A stretch of 64,000 nucleotides of DNA, taken from NCBI RefSeq assembly GCF_018388445.1, contig NZ_CP074405.1:1612001-1676000 (forward strand), given 5' to 3'. Shown here piece after piece: positions 30,952 to 40,032 of this stretch. The position numbers were made by a program, and so were the translations under genes. Under the pieces are notes generated by a model, which saw only the letters and a list, made by a program, of their open reading frames with translations, had not been told where the DNA came from and made no database searches. The stretch is from Cellulomonas wangleii. GTDB taxonomy: Bacteria > Actinomycetota > Actinomycetes > Actinomycetales > Cellulomonadaceae. Positions within the stretch are counted from its first letter, which is position 1. Each line of letters opens with the position of its first letter.

Positions 30952-31389
30952 ATGGCCGACACAGGGCGGGCGCGGAAGCTGGCCGAGCGGGTCCAGCAGG
31001 TGGTCGCGCAGATGATCGACACGCGGGTCAAGGACCCGCGGCTCGGGTTCGTGACGGTGACGGACGTCCGTGTCACCGGCGACCTGCAGCACGCGGACGT
31101 GTACTACACGGTCCTCGGCGACGCCGAGGCGCGCGAGGGCTCCGCGAAGGCGCTGGAGAGCGCCAAGGGCCTCATCCGCTCCGAGGTGGGCAAGCAGACG
31201 GGCATCCGGCTGACGCCCACCCTCGCATTCCACCTCGACGCGGTGCCGGAGACGGCGGCGCACCTCGAGCAGGCGCTGTCCGAGGCGGCCCGGCGGGACG
31301 CCGAGGTGGCGCGGCTCGCCGCGAGCGCGCGGTACGCCGGCGAGGCCGACCCGTACCGTCGCGACGACGACGAGACCGGCACGGACTGA
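30952..31389 (+). CDS. rbfA: 30S ribosome-binding factor A
   Basis: Cold-shock and 16S rRNA maturation factor, KH fold. The 145-residue protein shows [44 protein letters not shown] and [11 protein letters not shown], all family hallmarks. ATG 30952 follows GGCAGG. It is separated from infB by a hairpin and 180 bp, so it may have its own promoter. Confidence 0.96.
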   Translation: MADTGRARKLAERVQQVVAQMIDTRVKDPRLGFVTVTDVRVTGDLQHADVYYTVLGDAEAREGSAKALESAKGLIRSEVGKQTGIRLTPTLAFHLDAVPETAAHLEQALSEAARRDAEVARLAASARYAGEADPYRRDDDETGTD

Positions 31390-31396
31390 GCACCCT

Positions 31397-31441
31397 CGAC
31401 GGGCCCCGCGCCCCGGCCACGTGCCGGCGCGGGGCCCGTCG
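31397..31441 (+). terminator. Terminator-like hairpin after rbfA
   Basis: CGACGGGCCCCGCGCC (31397-31412) pairs perfectly with GGCGCGGGGCCCGTCG (31426-31441), 16 bp, loop 13 nt, beginning eight bases after the rbfA stop. Confidence 0.8.
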
Positions 31442-31583
31442 TCGTCCCCGGCCGGGTCGCCGTGCCGCGTCGTCGTCGCGGTGCCGTCCCGGCGCCGTCG
31501 CGGTGTCGTCGTCCGTCGTCCCGGTGCGGGCTCCCGGTGCAGCGGTGGACGCACCCGCGTGCGGCACGCCGTGGGTCCGCCGC

Positions 31584-31589
31584 TAGCCT
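31584..31589 (+). promoter_or_regulatory. -10 element before the truB upstream ORF
   Basis: TAGCCT lies six bases before ATG 31596, the start of a 12-codon ORF, predicting a leaderless transcript that begins with that ORF. Confidence 0.55.
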
Positions 31590-31595
31590 GGCCGG

Positions 31596-31634
31596 ATGCC
31601 GACCGCACCGCGCCACGTCCCGGCGTCCGCATGA
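31596..31634 (+). CDS. 12-codon upstream ORF overlapping the truB start
   Basis: ATG 31596 encodes MPTAPRHVPASA and stops with TGA at 31632-31634, overlapping the truB ATG at 31631 as ATGA. It begins at the predicted transcription start. truB has no Shine-Dalgarno, so ribosomes finishing this ORF could re-initiate on truB. Too short to judge coding potential; it may serve only as a translation-coupling leader. Confidence 0.45.
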   Translation: MPTAPRHVPASA

Positions 31635-32590
31635 CCGCCCCCGCGGGCCGGGGCGACGCCCGGCAGTCCGGGCCGCGCCGCCCGACCGCCGACGACGGGC
31701 TGCTCGTCGTCGACAAGCCCGGGGGGTGGACCAGCCACGACGTGGTCGCCCGCGTGCGGCGGCTGGCGGCGACCCGGAAGGTCGGGCACGCCGGCACGCT
31801 GGACCCCATGGCGACCGGCGTCCTGGTCCTCGGCATCGGCAGGGCCACCCGGCTGCTCACGTACGTCACCGGGGCGGACAAGGACTACGCGGCCACCGTG
31901 CGCCTGGGCGTGGCCACGACGACGGACGACGCGGAGGGTGAGGTCGTGGCGCGGGTCGACGCGTCGGCGGTCCCGCGGGCCGACCTGCTCGCCCGGGTCG
32001 CGGAGCTGACCGGTGACATCCGCCAGGTCCCCAGCACGGTGTCGGCGATCAAGGTCGACGGGCAGCGCGCCTACGCGCGCGTGCGCGCCGGTGAGGACGT
32101 CGAACTGGCCGCGCGTCCCGTGCACGTCGCCCGGTTCGAGGTCGTGGCCGCACGCACCGACGTCGACGACGGCGTCCCGGTGCTGGACGTCGACGTCGAG
32201 GTCACCTGCTCGTCCGGGACGTACGTGCGGGCGCTGGCGCGGGACCTCGGGGACGCCCTGGGCGTCGGCGGCCACCTCACGGCCCTGCGCCGCACGCGCG
32301 TCGGCGGGTTCGGGCTGGCGCAGGCGCGCACCCTCGACGACCTCGGCGCGACGCCGGACGACGTGGCGGTGCCCGTGGTGCCGTTGGCGGAGGCGGCCCG
32401 CGGGGTGCTCCCCGTCCGGGAGCTCACGGAGCCTGAGGCGCGTGCGCTGTCCTACGGGCAGGGCGTGGACGCGCACGACGGGCCCGACGGTCCGCTGGCG
32501 GCGATCGCGCCCGACGGGACGCTGGTGGCCGTGGTGGAACGGCGGGGCGGCCGCCTGCGACCGGCGGTGGTGTTCGCGCCGGCGTCCTGA
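31631..32590 (+). CDS. truB: tRNA pseudouridine(55) synthase
   Basis: Makes the universal pseudouridine-55 in the tRNA T-loop. The 319-residue protein has the family start GLLVVDKPGGWTSHDVVA, the catalytic-Asp motif VGHAGTLDPMATGVLVLGIG, and YVRALARDLGDALGVGGHL in the C-terminal half, then a PUA-like end. ATG 31631 is the first start downstream of the predicted -10 in this frame. Confidence 0.95.
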   Translation: MTAPAGRGDARQSGPRRPTADDGLLVVDKPGGWTSHDVVARVRRLAATRKVGHAGTLDPMATGVLVLGIGRATRLLTYVTGADKDYAATVRLGVATTTDDAEGEVVARVDASAVPRADLLARVAELTGDIRQVPSTVSAIKVDGQRAYARVRAGEDVELAARPVHVARFEVVAARTDVDDGVPVLDVDVEVTCSSGTYVRALARDLGDALGVGGHLTALRRTRVGGFGLAQARTLDDLGATPDDVAVPVVPLAEAARGVLPVRELTEPEARALSYGQGVDAHDGPDGPLAAIAPDGTLVAVVERRGGRLRPAVVFAPAS

Positions 32591-32607
32591 CCTGGCACAG
32601 GACGGGC

Positions 32608-32619
32608 CGAAACGATTCG
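32608..32619. promoter_or_regulatory. Possible second LacI-type half operator
   Basis: CGAAACGATTCG resembles the GAAACG-TTC type of LacI-family operators but is an imperfect palindrome. It lies upstream of the putative cellulase promoter (TAGCCT at 32668-32673). Confidence 0.2.
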
Positions 32620-32709
32620 CGCAGGGCCGGGTCCGGACCGCGTCTTCCGGTTCGTCCGGTTCGCCCGTAGCCTGTCGCCCGCAGGACGAGCGCCCGGCAC
32701 GCCGAGGTG

Positions 32710-32723
32710 TGGGAGCGCTTCTA
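32710..32723. promoter_or_regulatory. CebR/CelR-like operator before the cellulase gene
   Basis: TGGGAGCGCTTCTA matches 12 of 14 positions of TGGGAGCGCTCCCA, the palindrome bound by the cellobiose-responsive LacI-family repressors CebR (Streptomyces) and CelR (Thermobifida). It lies between the possible -10 at 32668-32673 and the GTG start, a position suited to repression. Confidence 0.7.
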
Positions 32724-32742
32724 GTCACCCCGGGGAGACGAC

Positions 32743-35700
32743 GTGGTTTCTCGAAAGACACGGCGCGCGGTGCGCGCGGCGACGGCGATCGGCAGCGCGG
32801 CGGTGCTCGCGGCGGTCGGTCTGCTGCCCGCGGTCGCGGTCGACGACACCTTCGACGACGGACCCGGCGCGTGGATCGCGTACGGCACCGACGGCGGGAT
32901 CGACACGAGCAGCGGCGCGCTGTGCGTGGACGTGCCCGCCGGCTCGGCGCAGTACGGGGTCGGCGTGGTGCTCAACGGCGTGGCCGTGGAGGAGGGTGCG
33001 ACGTACACGCTCGCCTACACGGCCGCCGCGACCACCGACGTGACGATCCGCGCCGTGGTCGGACAGAACGGTGCGCCGTACGGCACCGTGCTGGACACGA
33101 GCCCGGCGCTCACCGCCGAGCCGACCGCCGTCGAGGAGACGTTCACCGCCATCGCGTCGTACCCCGCCACGCCGACCGACGAGTCCCCCGAGGGGCAGAT
33201 CGCCTTCCAGCTGGGCGGCGTCACCCCCGAGGCGTGGACCTTCTGCCTCGACGACGTGTCGCTGAGCAGCGACAGCGAGCTGCTGCCCCACACCTCGTTC
33301 GCGGAGAGCCTGGGCCCCTGGAGCCTGTACGGCACGGGCGACCCGACGTTCGCCGACGGTGAGATGTGCGTCGAGGTGCCCGGGGGCAACGTGAACCCCT
33401 GGGACGCCGGCCTGTCGTTCACGGGCCTGCCGATCGAGGAGGGCCAGAACTACGTGCTGTCCCTGACGGGGCGCACGGAGCCCGCCACGCCGGTGCGGGT
33501 GATCGTCGGCGAGGGCGGCGGCGCGTACCGCACGGCGTTCGAGCAGTCGGCGGCTCCGCTGACCGAGGAGCGCACCACACTGTCGTACCCCTTCACCGCG
33601 GGGCTGACGTTCCCCGCCGACGGTGACGCGCCCGGCCAGGTCGCGCTCCATCTCGGCAAGGCTGCGCCGTACACGTTCTGCCTCTCGGAGGTCTCGTTGA
33701 GCACGTCCGCCACGCCGCCCCCGCCCTACGAGCCGGACACCGGCCCGCGGGTCCGCGTCAACCAGGTCGGCTACCTGCCGCAGGCGGTCAAGCGCGCGAC
33801 GCTCGTCACCGACGCGACGGAGGCGGTCGAGTGGCAGCTGCTGGACGCGGACGGCGAGCAGGTCGCGCAGGGCGAGTCCGAGCCGGTCGGCCCGGACGCG
33901 TCCTCGGGCGAGAACGTCCACGTGATCGACTTCTCCGACGTCACGACCACGGGGTCGGACCTCACCCTCGTCGCCGACGGCGAGATCAGCCACCCGTTCG
34001 CGATCGCGACGGACCTGTACTCCCAGCTCCGGTACGACGCGCTGAACTACTTCTACCTGGCGCGGTCGGGCATCGACATCGAGGCCTCGATCGTCGGCGA
34101 GGAGTACGCCCGGGAGGCGGGGCACGTGGGGGTCGCCCCCAACCAGGGCGACACCGACGTGCCGTGCATCGGACCGCGCGACTACTACGACGGCTGGACC
34201 TGCGACTACACGCTCGACGTCACGGGCGGCTGGTACGACGCGGGTGACCACGGCAAGTACGTCGTCAACGGCGGCATCGCCGTCGCCCAGCTGCTCTCGA
34301 CGTACGAGCGCACGCTGACCGCACCCGGCGCCCGCGCCGGCGCGCTCGACGACGGCACGCTCGACCTGCCCGAGCACGGCAACGGCGTGCCCGACGTGCT
34401 CGACGAGGCGCGCTGGGAGCTCGAGTGGATGCTGAAGATGGTGGCCCCGTCCGGTGAGTACGCCGGCATGGTGCACCACAAGATCCACGACGAGGGCTGG
34501 ACCGGGCTGCCGCTGGCGCCCGCCGACGACCCGCAGGCGCGGTCCCTGCACCGGCCGTCCACCGCGGCGACGCTCAACCTCGCGGCGGTCGCCGCGCAGG
34601 GTGCGCGCCTGTTCGCCGACATCGACCCGGAGTTCGCCGCGACGCTCCTGACCACGGCGCGCAGCACGTACGAGGCGGCGCTCGCGCACCCCGACGTCTA
34701 CGCGCCCGCCGCTGCCGGCAGCGACGGCGGCGGCCCGTACGACGACACGGACGTCAGCGACGAGTTCTACTGGGCGGCGGCCGAGCTGTACGTCACGACC
34801 GGGGAGGACCGGTACGCGGCGGACGTCACGGCGAGCCCGCACCACACCGGCGACGTCTTCGGGCCCGGCGGGTTCTTCTGGGGCGGCACGGCCGCGCTGG
34901 GCCGCCTCACGCTCGCGACGGTCCCGAACGGGCTGCCCGACCGTGCGGACGTGCGTGCGTCCGTCGTGGCCGCCGCGGACCGGTACCTCGAGGCCCAGGC
35001 CCAGCAGCCGTGGGGCTCGGTCTACTCGCCCACCGACGGGGTGTACGACTGGGGCTCGAACTCGTCGGTGACCAACGTCCTCGTGGTGGTCGCGACGGCG
35101 TACGACCTCACGGGCGACGAGACCTACCTGCAGGGGACCCTGGAGGGGCTGGACTACCTGTTCGGTCGCAACGCGCTCAACCGGTCGTACGTGACCGGCT
35201 GGGGAACGGTCTTCTCGCAGAACCAGCACTCCCGCTGGTTCGCGCACCAGCTCGACCCGTCCCTGCCCAACCCCCCGAAGGGCTCGCTCGCCGGGGGTCC
35301 CAACTCGATCCGCGGCACGTGGGACCCCACCATGCAGGCGACGCTCCCCGAGGACTGCGCCCCGGCGACGTGCTACCTGGACGAGATCAGTTCGTGGGCC
35401 TCCAACGAGATCACGGTCAACTGGAACTCGTCGCTCTCCTGGGTCGCGTCGTTCGCCGCGGACCAGCAGGACGGTGCGCCCGCCGCGGCCGCCCCGGTGG
35501 TGACCACGCACCCGGTCGACGTGACGGCCGCACTGGGCACGACCGCGACCTTCACGGCGGCCGCGACCGGTGCGCCGGCGCCCGACGTGCGCTGGCAGGT
35601 CCGCTCCGGCGGGACGTGGCGGGACGTGCCCGGCGCGACCGGCACCACCCTGCAGGTCGTCGCGACGTCGGCGAACGCCGGTGCGCAGTACCGGGCGGTG

Positions 35701-36039
35701 TTCACCAACGCCTCGGGCACCGTCACCACCACCGCCGCGCGGCTGCTGGTGCCCCAGCAGGCGCCGTCCGTGGTCCGGCACCCCACCGACACGGCGGGCC
35801 GGGTCGGCACCTTCGTGGAGTTCAGCGCCGCCGCCAGCGGGCAGCCCGCACCCACCGTGCAGTGGCAGTGGCGCTGGGGGAGGGGCCCGTGGCTCCCGGT
35901 GCCCTTCGCCCGCAGCACCACGCTGCGCGTGCTGGTGACGCCGCTCGCCCTCGGGACGGAGTACCGCGCGGTGTTCCGCAACCCCGCCGGCACGGCCGTC
36001 ACCGACGGCGCCCGCCTCACGCCGCGGTTCGGTCGCTGA
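32743..36039 (+). CDS. cenC: Secreted GH9 endoglucanase, CenC type (CBM4-CBM4-GH9-Ig-Ig)
   Basis: A 1,098-residue secreted cellulase. A signal peptide (VSRKTRRAVRAATAIGSA...) ends near residue 33. Two CBM4 modules follow at about 35-178 and 180-325, the second starting near ELLPHTSFAESLGPWSLYG; these bind amorphous cellulose and soluble glucans. An Ig-like N-domain (VRVNQVGYLPQAVKRA) precedes the GH9 barrel, with catalytic Asp499 and Asp502 in WYDAGDHGKY and general acid Glu889 in SNEITVNWNS. Two Ig-like repeats (about 915-1005 and 1010-1098) end the protein. Order and length match C. fimi CenC. Flanked by its own operator and terminator within core genes. Confidence 0.95.
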   Translation: MVSRKTRRAVRAATAIGSAAVLAAVGLLPAVAVDDTFDDGPGAWIAYGTDGGIDTSSGALCVDVPAGSAQYGVGVVLNGVAVEEGATYTLAYTAAATTDVTIRAVVGQNGAPYGTVLDTSPALTAEPTAVEETFTAIASYPATPTDESPEGQIAFQLGGVTPEAWTFCLDDVSLSSDSELLPHTSFAESLGPWSLYGTGDPTFADGEMCVEVPGGNVNPWDAGLSFTGLPIEEGQNYVLSLTGRTEPATPVRVIVGEGGGAYRTAFEQSAAPLTEERTTLSYPFTAGLTFPADGDAPGQVALHLGKAAPYTFCLSEVSLSTSATPPPPYEPDTGPRVRVNQVGYLPQAVKRATLVTDATEAVEWQLLDADGEQVAQGESEPVGPDASSGENVHVIDFSDVTTTGSDLTLVADGEISHPFAIATDLYSQLRYDALNYFYLARSGIDIEASIVGEEYAREAGHVGVAPNQGDTDVPCIGPRDYYDGWTCDYTLDVTGGWYDAGDHGKYVVNGGIAVAQLLSTYERTLTAPGARAGALDDGTLDLPEHGNGVPDVLDEARWELEWMLKMVAPSGEYAGMVHHKIHDEGWTGLPLAPADDPQARSLHRPSTAATLNLAAVAAQGARLFADIDPEFAATLLTTARSTYEAALAHPDVYAPAAAGSDGGGPYDDTDVSDEFYWAAAELYVTTGEDRYAADVTASPHHTGDVFGPGGFFWGGTAALGRLTLATVPNGLPDRADVRASVVAAADRYLEAQAQQPWGSVYSPTDGVYDWGSNSSVTNVLVVVATAYDLTGDETYLQGTLEGLDYLFGRNALNRSYVTGWGTVFSQNQHSRWFAHQLDPSLPNPPKGSLAGGPNSIRGTWDPTMQATLPEDCAPATCYLDEISSWASNEITVNWNSSLSWVASFAADQQDGAPAAAAPVVTTHPVDVTAALGTTATFTAAATGAPAPDVRWQVRSGGTWRDVPGATGTTLQVVATSANAGAQYRAVFTNASGTVTTTAARLLVPQQAPSVVRHPTDTAGRVGTFVEFSAAASGQPAPTVQWQWRWGRGPWLPVPFARSTTLRVLVTPLALGTEYRAVFRNPAGTAVTDGARLTPRFGR

Positions 36040-36041
36040 CG

Positions 36042-36087
36042 CGCACCGCCGGTCCCCGGGCGCGCCCGCCCGAGGACCGGCGGTGCG
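36042..36087 (+). terminator. Terminator-like hairpin after cenC
   Basis: CGCACCGCCGGTCC (36042-36055) pairs perfectly with GGACCGGCGGTGCG (36074-36087), 14 bp, two bases after the cenC stop. Confidence 0.8.
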
Positions 36088-36161
36088 GGGCGTCCCCCGC
36101 GTCGTGGCAGGCTTGTCCGCCGGGACCCGCGACGGGCGGGTGCGGTGGAACGGGAGCTGGT

Positions 36162-37166
36162 GTGCAGGTCTGGACCGACGTGTCGCAGGTGCCCCCCGGG
36201 TGGGGGCCTTCCGTGGTCACGCTCGGGAACTTCGACGGCGTGCACCGGGGGCACGTCGCGGTCCTGACCCGCATGGTCGACGACGCGCGCGCGGTCGGCG
36301 CGCACGCCGTCGCCGTGACGTTCACGCCGCACCCCGCCCAGGTCCACCGGCCGGACGAGGCACCCGAGCTGCTGCTCGGTGACGCGGACCGGCTCGAGCT
36401 GCTCGCGGCCACCGGGCTCGACGCCGTCCTGCTCGTGCCGTACACGCTCGGGTTCGCGCGCCAGAGCCCCGAGGAGTTCGTGCAGCGCTACCTGGTGGCG
36501 GCGCTGCGGGCGCGCACCGTGGTCGTCGGCCACGACGTGCGCTTCGGCTGGCAGAACTCGGGCGACCTGACGACCATGCGCCGGCTGGGGGAGCGGTACG
36601 GGTTCACGGTCGACGTCATCGACGACGTGCGCCCCGGCGGCGCCGTCGAGGACACCCCCGCGCACCGCCGCTGGTCGTCGACGTGGGTGCGCGAGCTCCT
36701 GGCGCGTGGCGCGGTCGAGGAGGCGGCGCAGGTGCTCGGCCGGCTGCACCGCGTCCGGGGCGTCGTCGTGCACGGCGACGCGCGCGGGCGCGAGCTGGGG
36801 TACCCGACCGCCAACCTCGGCGACACGGTGGGCATGGTGCCCGCGGACGGCGTCTACGCCGGGTGGTTGCGGCGTGCGGAGCGCCGTCCCGACGGGCTGC
36901 CGGTGCCGACCGCCGACCGCCTCCTGCCCGTGGCCGTCTCGATCGGCACCAACCCGACCTTCGGCGGCCGCGGTCGCCGGGTCGAGGCCTACGTGCTCGA
37001 CCGCACCGACCTCGACCTGTACGACGAGGAGGTCGTGCTCGAGCTCGTCGCGCGGCTGCGCCCGACGGTGCGCTTCGACACGGTCGACGCGTTGCTCGAG
37101 CAGATGGCGCTTGACGTGCGCGACGTCCGCCGCGAGCTCCGCACGGGTGCACCCGGCACCGCATGA
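36162..37166 (+). CDS. ribF: Bifunctional riboflavin kinase / FAD synthetase
   Basis: Converts riboflavin to FMN and FMN to FAD. The N-terminal FAD-synthetase domain has TLGNFDGVHRGHVAVL and the C-terminal kinase domain has RGRELGYPTANLG and PVAVSIGTNPTFGG. The 334-residue protein starts with GTG 36162 after GGGAGC; further upstream starts would run into cenC and its terminator. It precedes rpsO as in mycobacteria. Confidence 0.95.
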   Translation: MQVWTDVSQVPPGWGPSVVTLGNFDGVHRGHVAVLTRMVDDARAVGAHAVAVTFTPHPAQVHRPDEAPELLLGDADRLELLAATGLDAVLLVPYTLGFARQSPEEFVQRYLVAALRARTVVVGHDVRFGWQNSGDLTTMRRLGERYGFTVDVIDDVRPGGAVEDTPAHRRWSSTWVRELLARGAVEEAAQVLGRLHRVRGVVVHGDARGRELGYPTANLGDTVGMVPADGVYAGWLRRAERRPDGLPVPTADRLLPVAVSIGTNPTFGGRGRRVEAYVLDRTDLDLYDEEVVLELVARLRPTVRFDTVDALLEQMALDVRDVRRELRTGAPGTA

Positions 37167-37282
37167 CGAGGTGAGCGGCGTGTCCTGGTAGTCTGGGCGA
37201 GCCGTACGACCGGCCGCGGACCGAGAGAGCCCGGGTGGACATGCCCCGGCGCACCGCGCAACGAGAATCCTGAGGAGACCCT

Positions 37283-37552
37283 GTGCCGCTCGACAGTGCC
37301 ATCAAGCAGTCCATCATGACCGAGTACGCCACCCACGAGGGTGACACCGGTTCGCCGGAGGTCCAGATCGCGGTCCTGACGCAGCGGATCAAGGACCTCA
37401 CGGAGCACCTGAAGACCCACAAGCACGACCACCACAGCCGCCGCGGGCTGCTGCTCCTCGTCGGGCGCCGTCGCCGGCTGCTCGGCTACCTGCAGAAGGT
37501 CGACATCAACCGCTACCGTGCGCTCATCGAGCGCCTCGGCCTGCGCCGCTGA
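37283..37552 (+). CDS. rpsO: 30S ribosomal protein S15
   Basis: An 89-residue primary 16S rRNA-binding protein. [36 protein letters not shown] and the C-terminal [16 protein letters not shown] are standard. GTG 37283 follows GAGGAG. A perfect hairpin follows the stop, separating it from pnp. Confidence 0.97.
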   Translation: MPLDSAIKQSIMTEYATHEGDTGSPEVQIAVLTQRIKDLTEHLKTHKHDHHSRRGLLLLVGRRRRLLGYLQKVDINRYRALIERLGLRR

Positions 37553-37561
37553 ACGACCCGC

Positions 37562-37592
37562 ACCAGCCCGGACCGTGTCGGTCCGGGCTGGT
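37562..37592 (+). terminator. Terminator-like hairpin after rpsO
   Basis: ACCAGCCCGGACC (37562-37574) pairs perfectly with GGTCCGGGCTGGT (37580-37592) across GTGTC. Confidence 0.8.
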
Positions 37593-37711
37593 CCTGCGTC
37601 GGGCCCCGTCCCCCCGGACGGGCTGACGCGGGTCCGCACGACACGCACCACCTGCACCACCGCACGACCAGCACAACCACCGCGCCGACCCCGCTCGTCC
37701 GGTCCTCGGTA

Positions 37712-37742
37712 GTGGCCCCCGGAACATGTGTCCGGGCGCCAC
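37712..37742 (+). promoter_or_regulatory. Stem-loop in the pnp leader
   Basis: GTGGCCCCCGGA (37712-37723) pairs with TCCGGGCGCCAC (37731-37742) with one C-C mismatch and a seven-base loop, 54 nt before the pnp ATG. In enterobacteria a pnp leader hairpin is processed by RNase III for autoregulation; a similar role here is only inferred. Confidence 0.4.
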
Positions 37743-37796
37743 GGTCGAAGACCGCCGCGGGGCAGGGCGGCGCCTTCGAGAACAAGGAGGGCACCC

Positions 37797-40031
37797 ATGG
37801 AGGGTCCCGAGATCCAGTTCGCCGAGGCCACGATCGACAACGGTCGCTTCGGCACCCGCACCGTCCGCTTCGAGACCGGCCGGCTGGCCAAGCAGGCCGC
37901 CGGCGCGGCCGTCGCGTACCTCGACGACGACACGATGCTGCTGTCGGCCACCACGGCCGGCAAGCACCCGCGTGAGCAGTTCGACTTCTTCCCCCTGACG
38001 GTCGACGTCGAGGAGCGCCAGTACGCCGCCGGCAAGATCCCCGGCTCGTTCTTCCGCCGCGAGGGCCGTCCCTCGACCGAGGCGATCCTGGCCTGCCGCC
38101 TGATCGACCGCCCGCTGCGTCCCCTGTTCGTCAAGGGCCTGCGCAACGAGGTCCAGGTCGTCGTGACGGTCCTGTCGATCAACCCCGACGACGCGTACGA
38201 CGTGCTCGCGATCAACGCGGCGTCGATGTCGACCCAGCTGTCCGGCCTGCCGTTCTCCGGCCCCGTCGCCGCGACGCGCCTCTCGCTCGTCGACGGCCAC
38301 TGGGTCGCGTTCCCGCGCTACTCCGAGCGCGTGCGCTCGACGTTCGACATGGTCGTGGCGGGGCGCATCGTCGGTGACGACGTCGCGATCGCCATGATCG
38401 AGGCCGAGGCGCCCGAGGGTGCCTGGAACCTCATCCACGGCGGCGGCGGCACCGTGCCGACCGAGGACGTCGTGGCGCAGGGCCTCGAGGCCGCCAAGCC
38501 GTCCATCCGCGCGCTGGCCGAGGCGCAGCAGCAGCTCGCCGGCCAGGCCGCCAAGGAGACCCAGGTCTTCCCGACGTTCCCGGACTACCAGCCCGACGCG
38601 TACGCCGCCGTCGAGCAGGCCGCCACGGCGCGCCTGTCCGAGGCGCTGTCGATCGCCGACAAGCAGCAGCGCGAGGGCCGTCTCGACGAGATCAAGGCCG
38701 AGGTCCAGGGCGAGCTCGCCGAGCAGTTCGAGGGCCGCGACAAGGAGATCTCCGCCGCGTACCGCTCGGTCCAGAAGGCGCTCATCCGCCAGCGGATCCT
38801 CACCGACGGCTTCCGCATCGACGGCCGCGGGCTGCGCGACATCCGCACGCTGTCGGCAGAGGTCGAGGTGCTGCCCCGCACGCACGGCTCCGCGCTGTTC
38901 GAGCGTGGCGAGACGCAGATCCTCGGTGTCACCACGCTGAACATGCTGCGCATGGAGCAGCAGATCGACTCGCTGTCGCCCGAGACGCGCAAGCGCTACA
39001 TGCACCACTACAACTTCCCGCCGTTCTCCACGGGCGAGACGGGCCGCGTCGGTTCGCCGAAGCGCCGCGAGATCGGCCACGGCGCGCTCGCCGAGCGTGC
39101 GATCGTCCCGGTGCTGCCGGCCCGCGAGGACTTCCCCTACGCGATCCGCCAGGTGTCCGAGGCGCTGGGCTCCAACGGCTCGACGTCCATGGGCTCGGTC
39201 TGCGCCGCGACCCTGTCGCTGCTCAACGCCGGTGTGCCGCTGCGCGCGCCCGTCGCCGGCATCGCCATGGGCCTGGTGTCCGACACGGTCGACGGTGAGA
39301 CCCGCTACGCGGCGCTCACCGACATCCTGGGCGCCGAGGACGCGTTCGGCGACATGGACTTCAAGATCGCCGGCACGCGCGAGTTCGTCACGGCCATCCA
39401 GCTCGACACCAAGCTCGACGGCATCCCCGCCTCGGTGCTCGGCGGCGCGCTGACCCAGGCCAAGGAGGCTCGCCTGGCGATCCTCGACGTCATCGCCGAG
39501 GCGATCGACGTGCCGGACGAGATGAGCCCGTTCGCTCCCCGCGTCATCTCCGTGAAGGTGCCGGTCGACAAGATCGGCGAGGTCATCGGCCCGAAGGGCA
39601 AGATGATCAACCAGATCCAGGAGGAGACCGGCGCCGACATCTCCATCGAGGACGACGGCACGGTCTACATCGGCGCCACCGACGGACCGTCGGCGGAGGC
39701 CGCGCGGGCCGCGATCAACGCGATCGCGAACCCGCACATGCCCGAGATCGGCGAGCGCTTCGTCGGTACCGTGGTGAAGACCACGACGTTCGGCGCGTTC
39801 ATCTCGCTGTCGCCCGGCAAGGACGGTCTGCTGCACATCTCGCAGATCCGCAAGCTGGTCGGCGGCAAGCGGGTCGAGAACGTCGAGGACGTGCTGGCCA
39901 TCGGCCAGAAGGTCCAGGTCGAGATCGGTGAGATCGACCCGCGCGGCAAGCTCTCGCTGCACGCGGTGCTCGACGAGTCCCAGGCTGAGGGCGACGACCA
40001 GGCCGCCGAGCCGGCGACCGCCGACGCCTGA
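37797..40031 (+). CDS. pnp: Polyribonucleotide nucleotidyltransferase (guanosine pentaphosphate synthetase)
   Basis: Phosphorolytic 3'-5' exoribonuclease; actinobacterial members are also called GpsI. The 744-residue protein has two RNase PH domains ([16 protein letters not shown] in the first; [26 protein letters not shown] region and [11 protein letters not shown] in the second, catalytic one), a KH domain ([21 protein letters not shown]) and an S1 domain ([23 protein letters not shown]). ATG 37797 follows AAGGAGG. The M16 peptidase starts one base after its stop. Confidence 0.97.
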   Translation: MEGPEIQFAEATIDNGRFGTRTVRFETGRLAKQAAGAAVAYLDDDTMLLSATTAGKHPREQFDFFPLTVDVEERQYAAGKIPGSFFRREGRPSTEAILACRLIDRPLRPLFVKGLRNEVQVVVTVLSINPDDAYDVLAINAASMSTQLSGLPFSGPVAATRLSLVDGHWVAFPRYSERVRSTFDMVVAGRIVGDDVAIAMIEAEAPEGAWNLIHGGGGTVPTEDVVAQGLEAAKPSIRALAEAQQQLAGQAAKETQVFPTFPDYQPDAYAAVEQAATARLSEALSIADKQQREGRLDEIKAEVQGELAEQFEGRDKEISAAYRSVQKALIRQRILTDGFRIDGRGLRDIRTLSAEVEVLPRTHGSALFERGETQILGVTTLNMLRMEQQIDSLSPETRKRYMHHYNFPPFSTGETGRVGSPKRREIGHGALAERAIVPVLPAREDFPYAIRQVSEALGSNGSTSMGSVCAATLSLLNAGVPLRAPVAGIAMGLVSDTVDGETRYAALTDILGAEDAFGDMDFKIAGTREFVTAIQLDTKLDGIPASVLGGALTQAKEARLAILDVIAEAIDVPDEMSPFAPRVISVKVPVDKIGEVIGPKGKMINQIQEETGADISIEDDGTVYIGATDGPSAEAARAAINAIANPHMPEIGERFVGTVVKTTTFGAFISLSPGKDGLLHISQIRKLVGGKRVENVEDVLAIGQKVQVEIGEIDPRGKLSLHAVLDESQAEGDDQAAEPATADA

Positions 40032-40032
40032 C

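Noticed and set aside
32725-35781. 1,018-residue open frame on the reverse strand
   Set aside because: Antisense to the GH9 cellulase, which has clear domains and catalytic residues.
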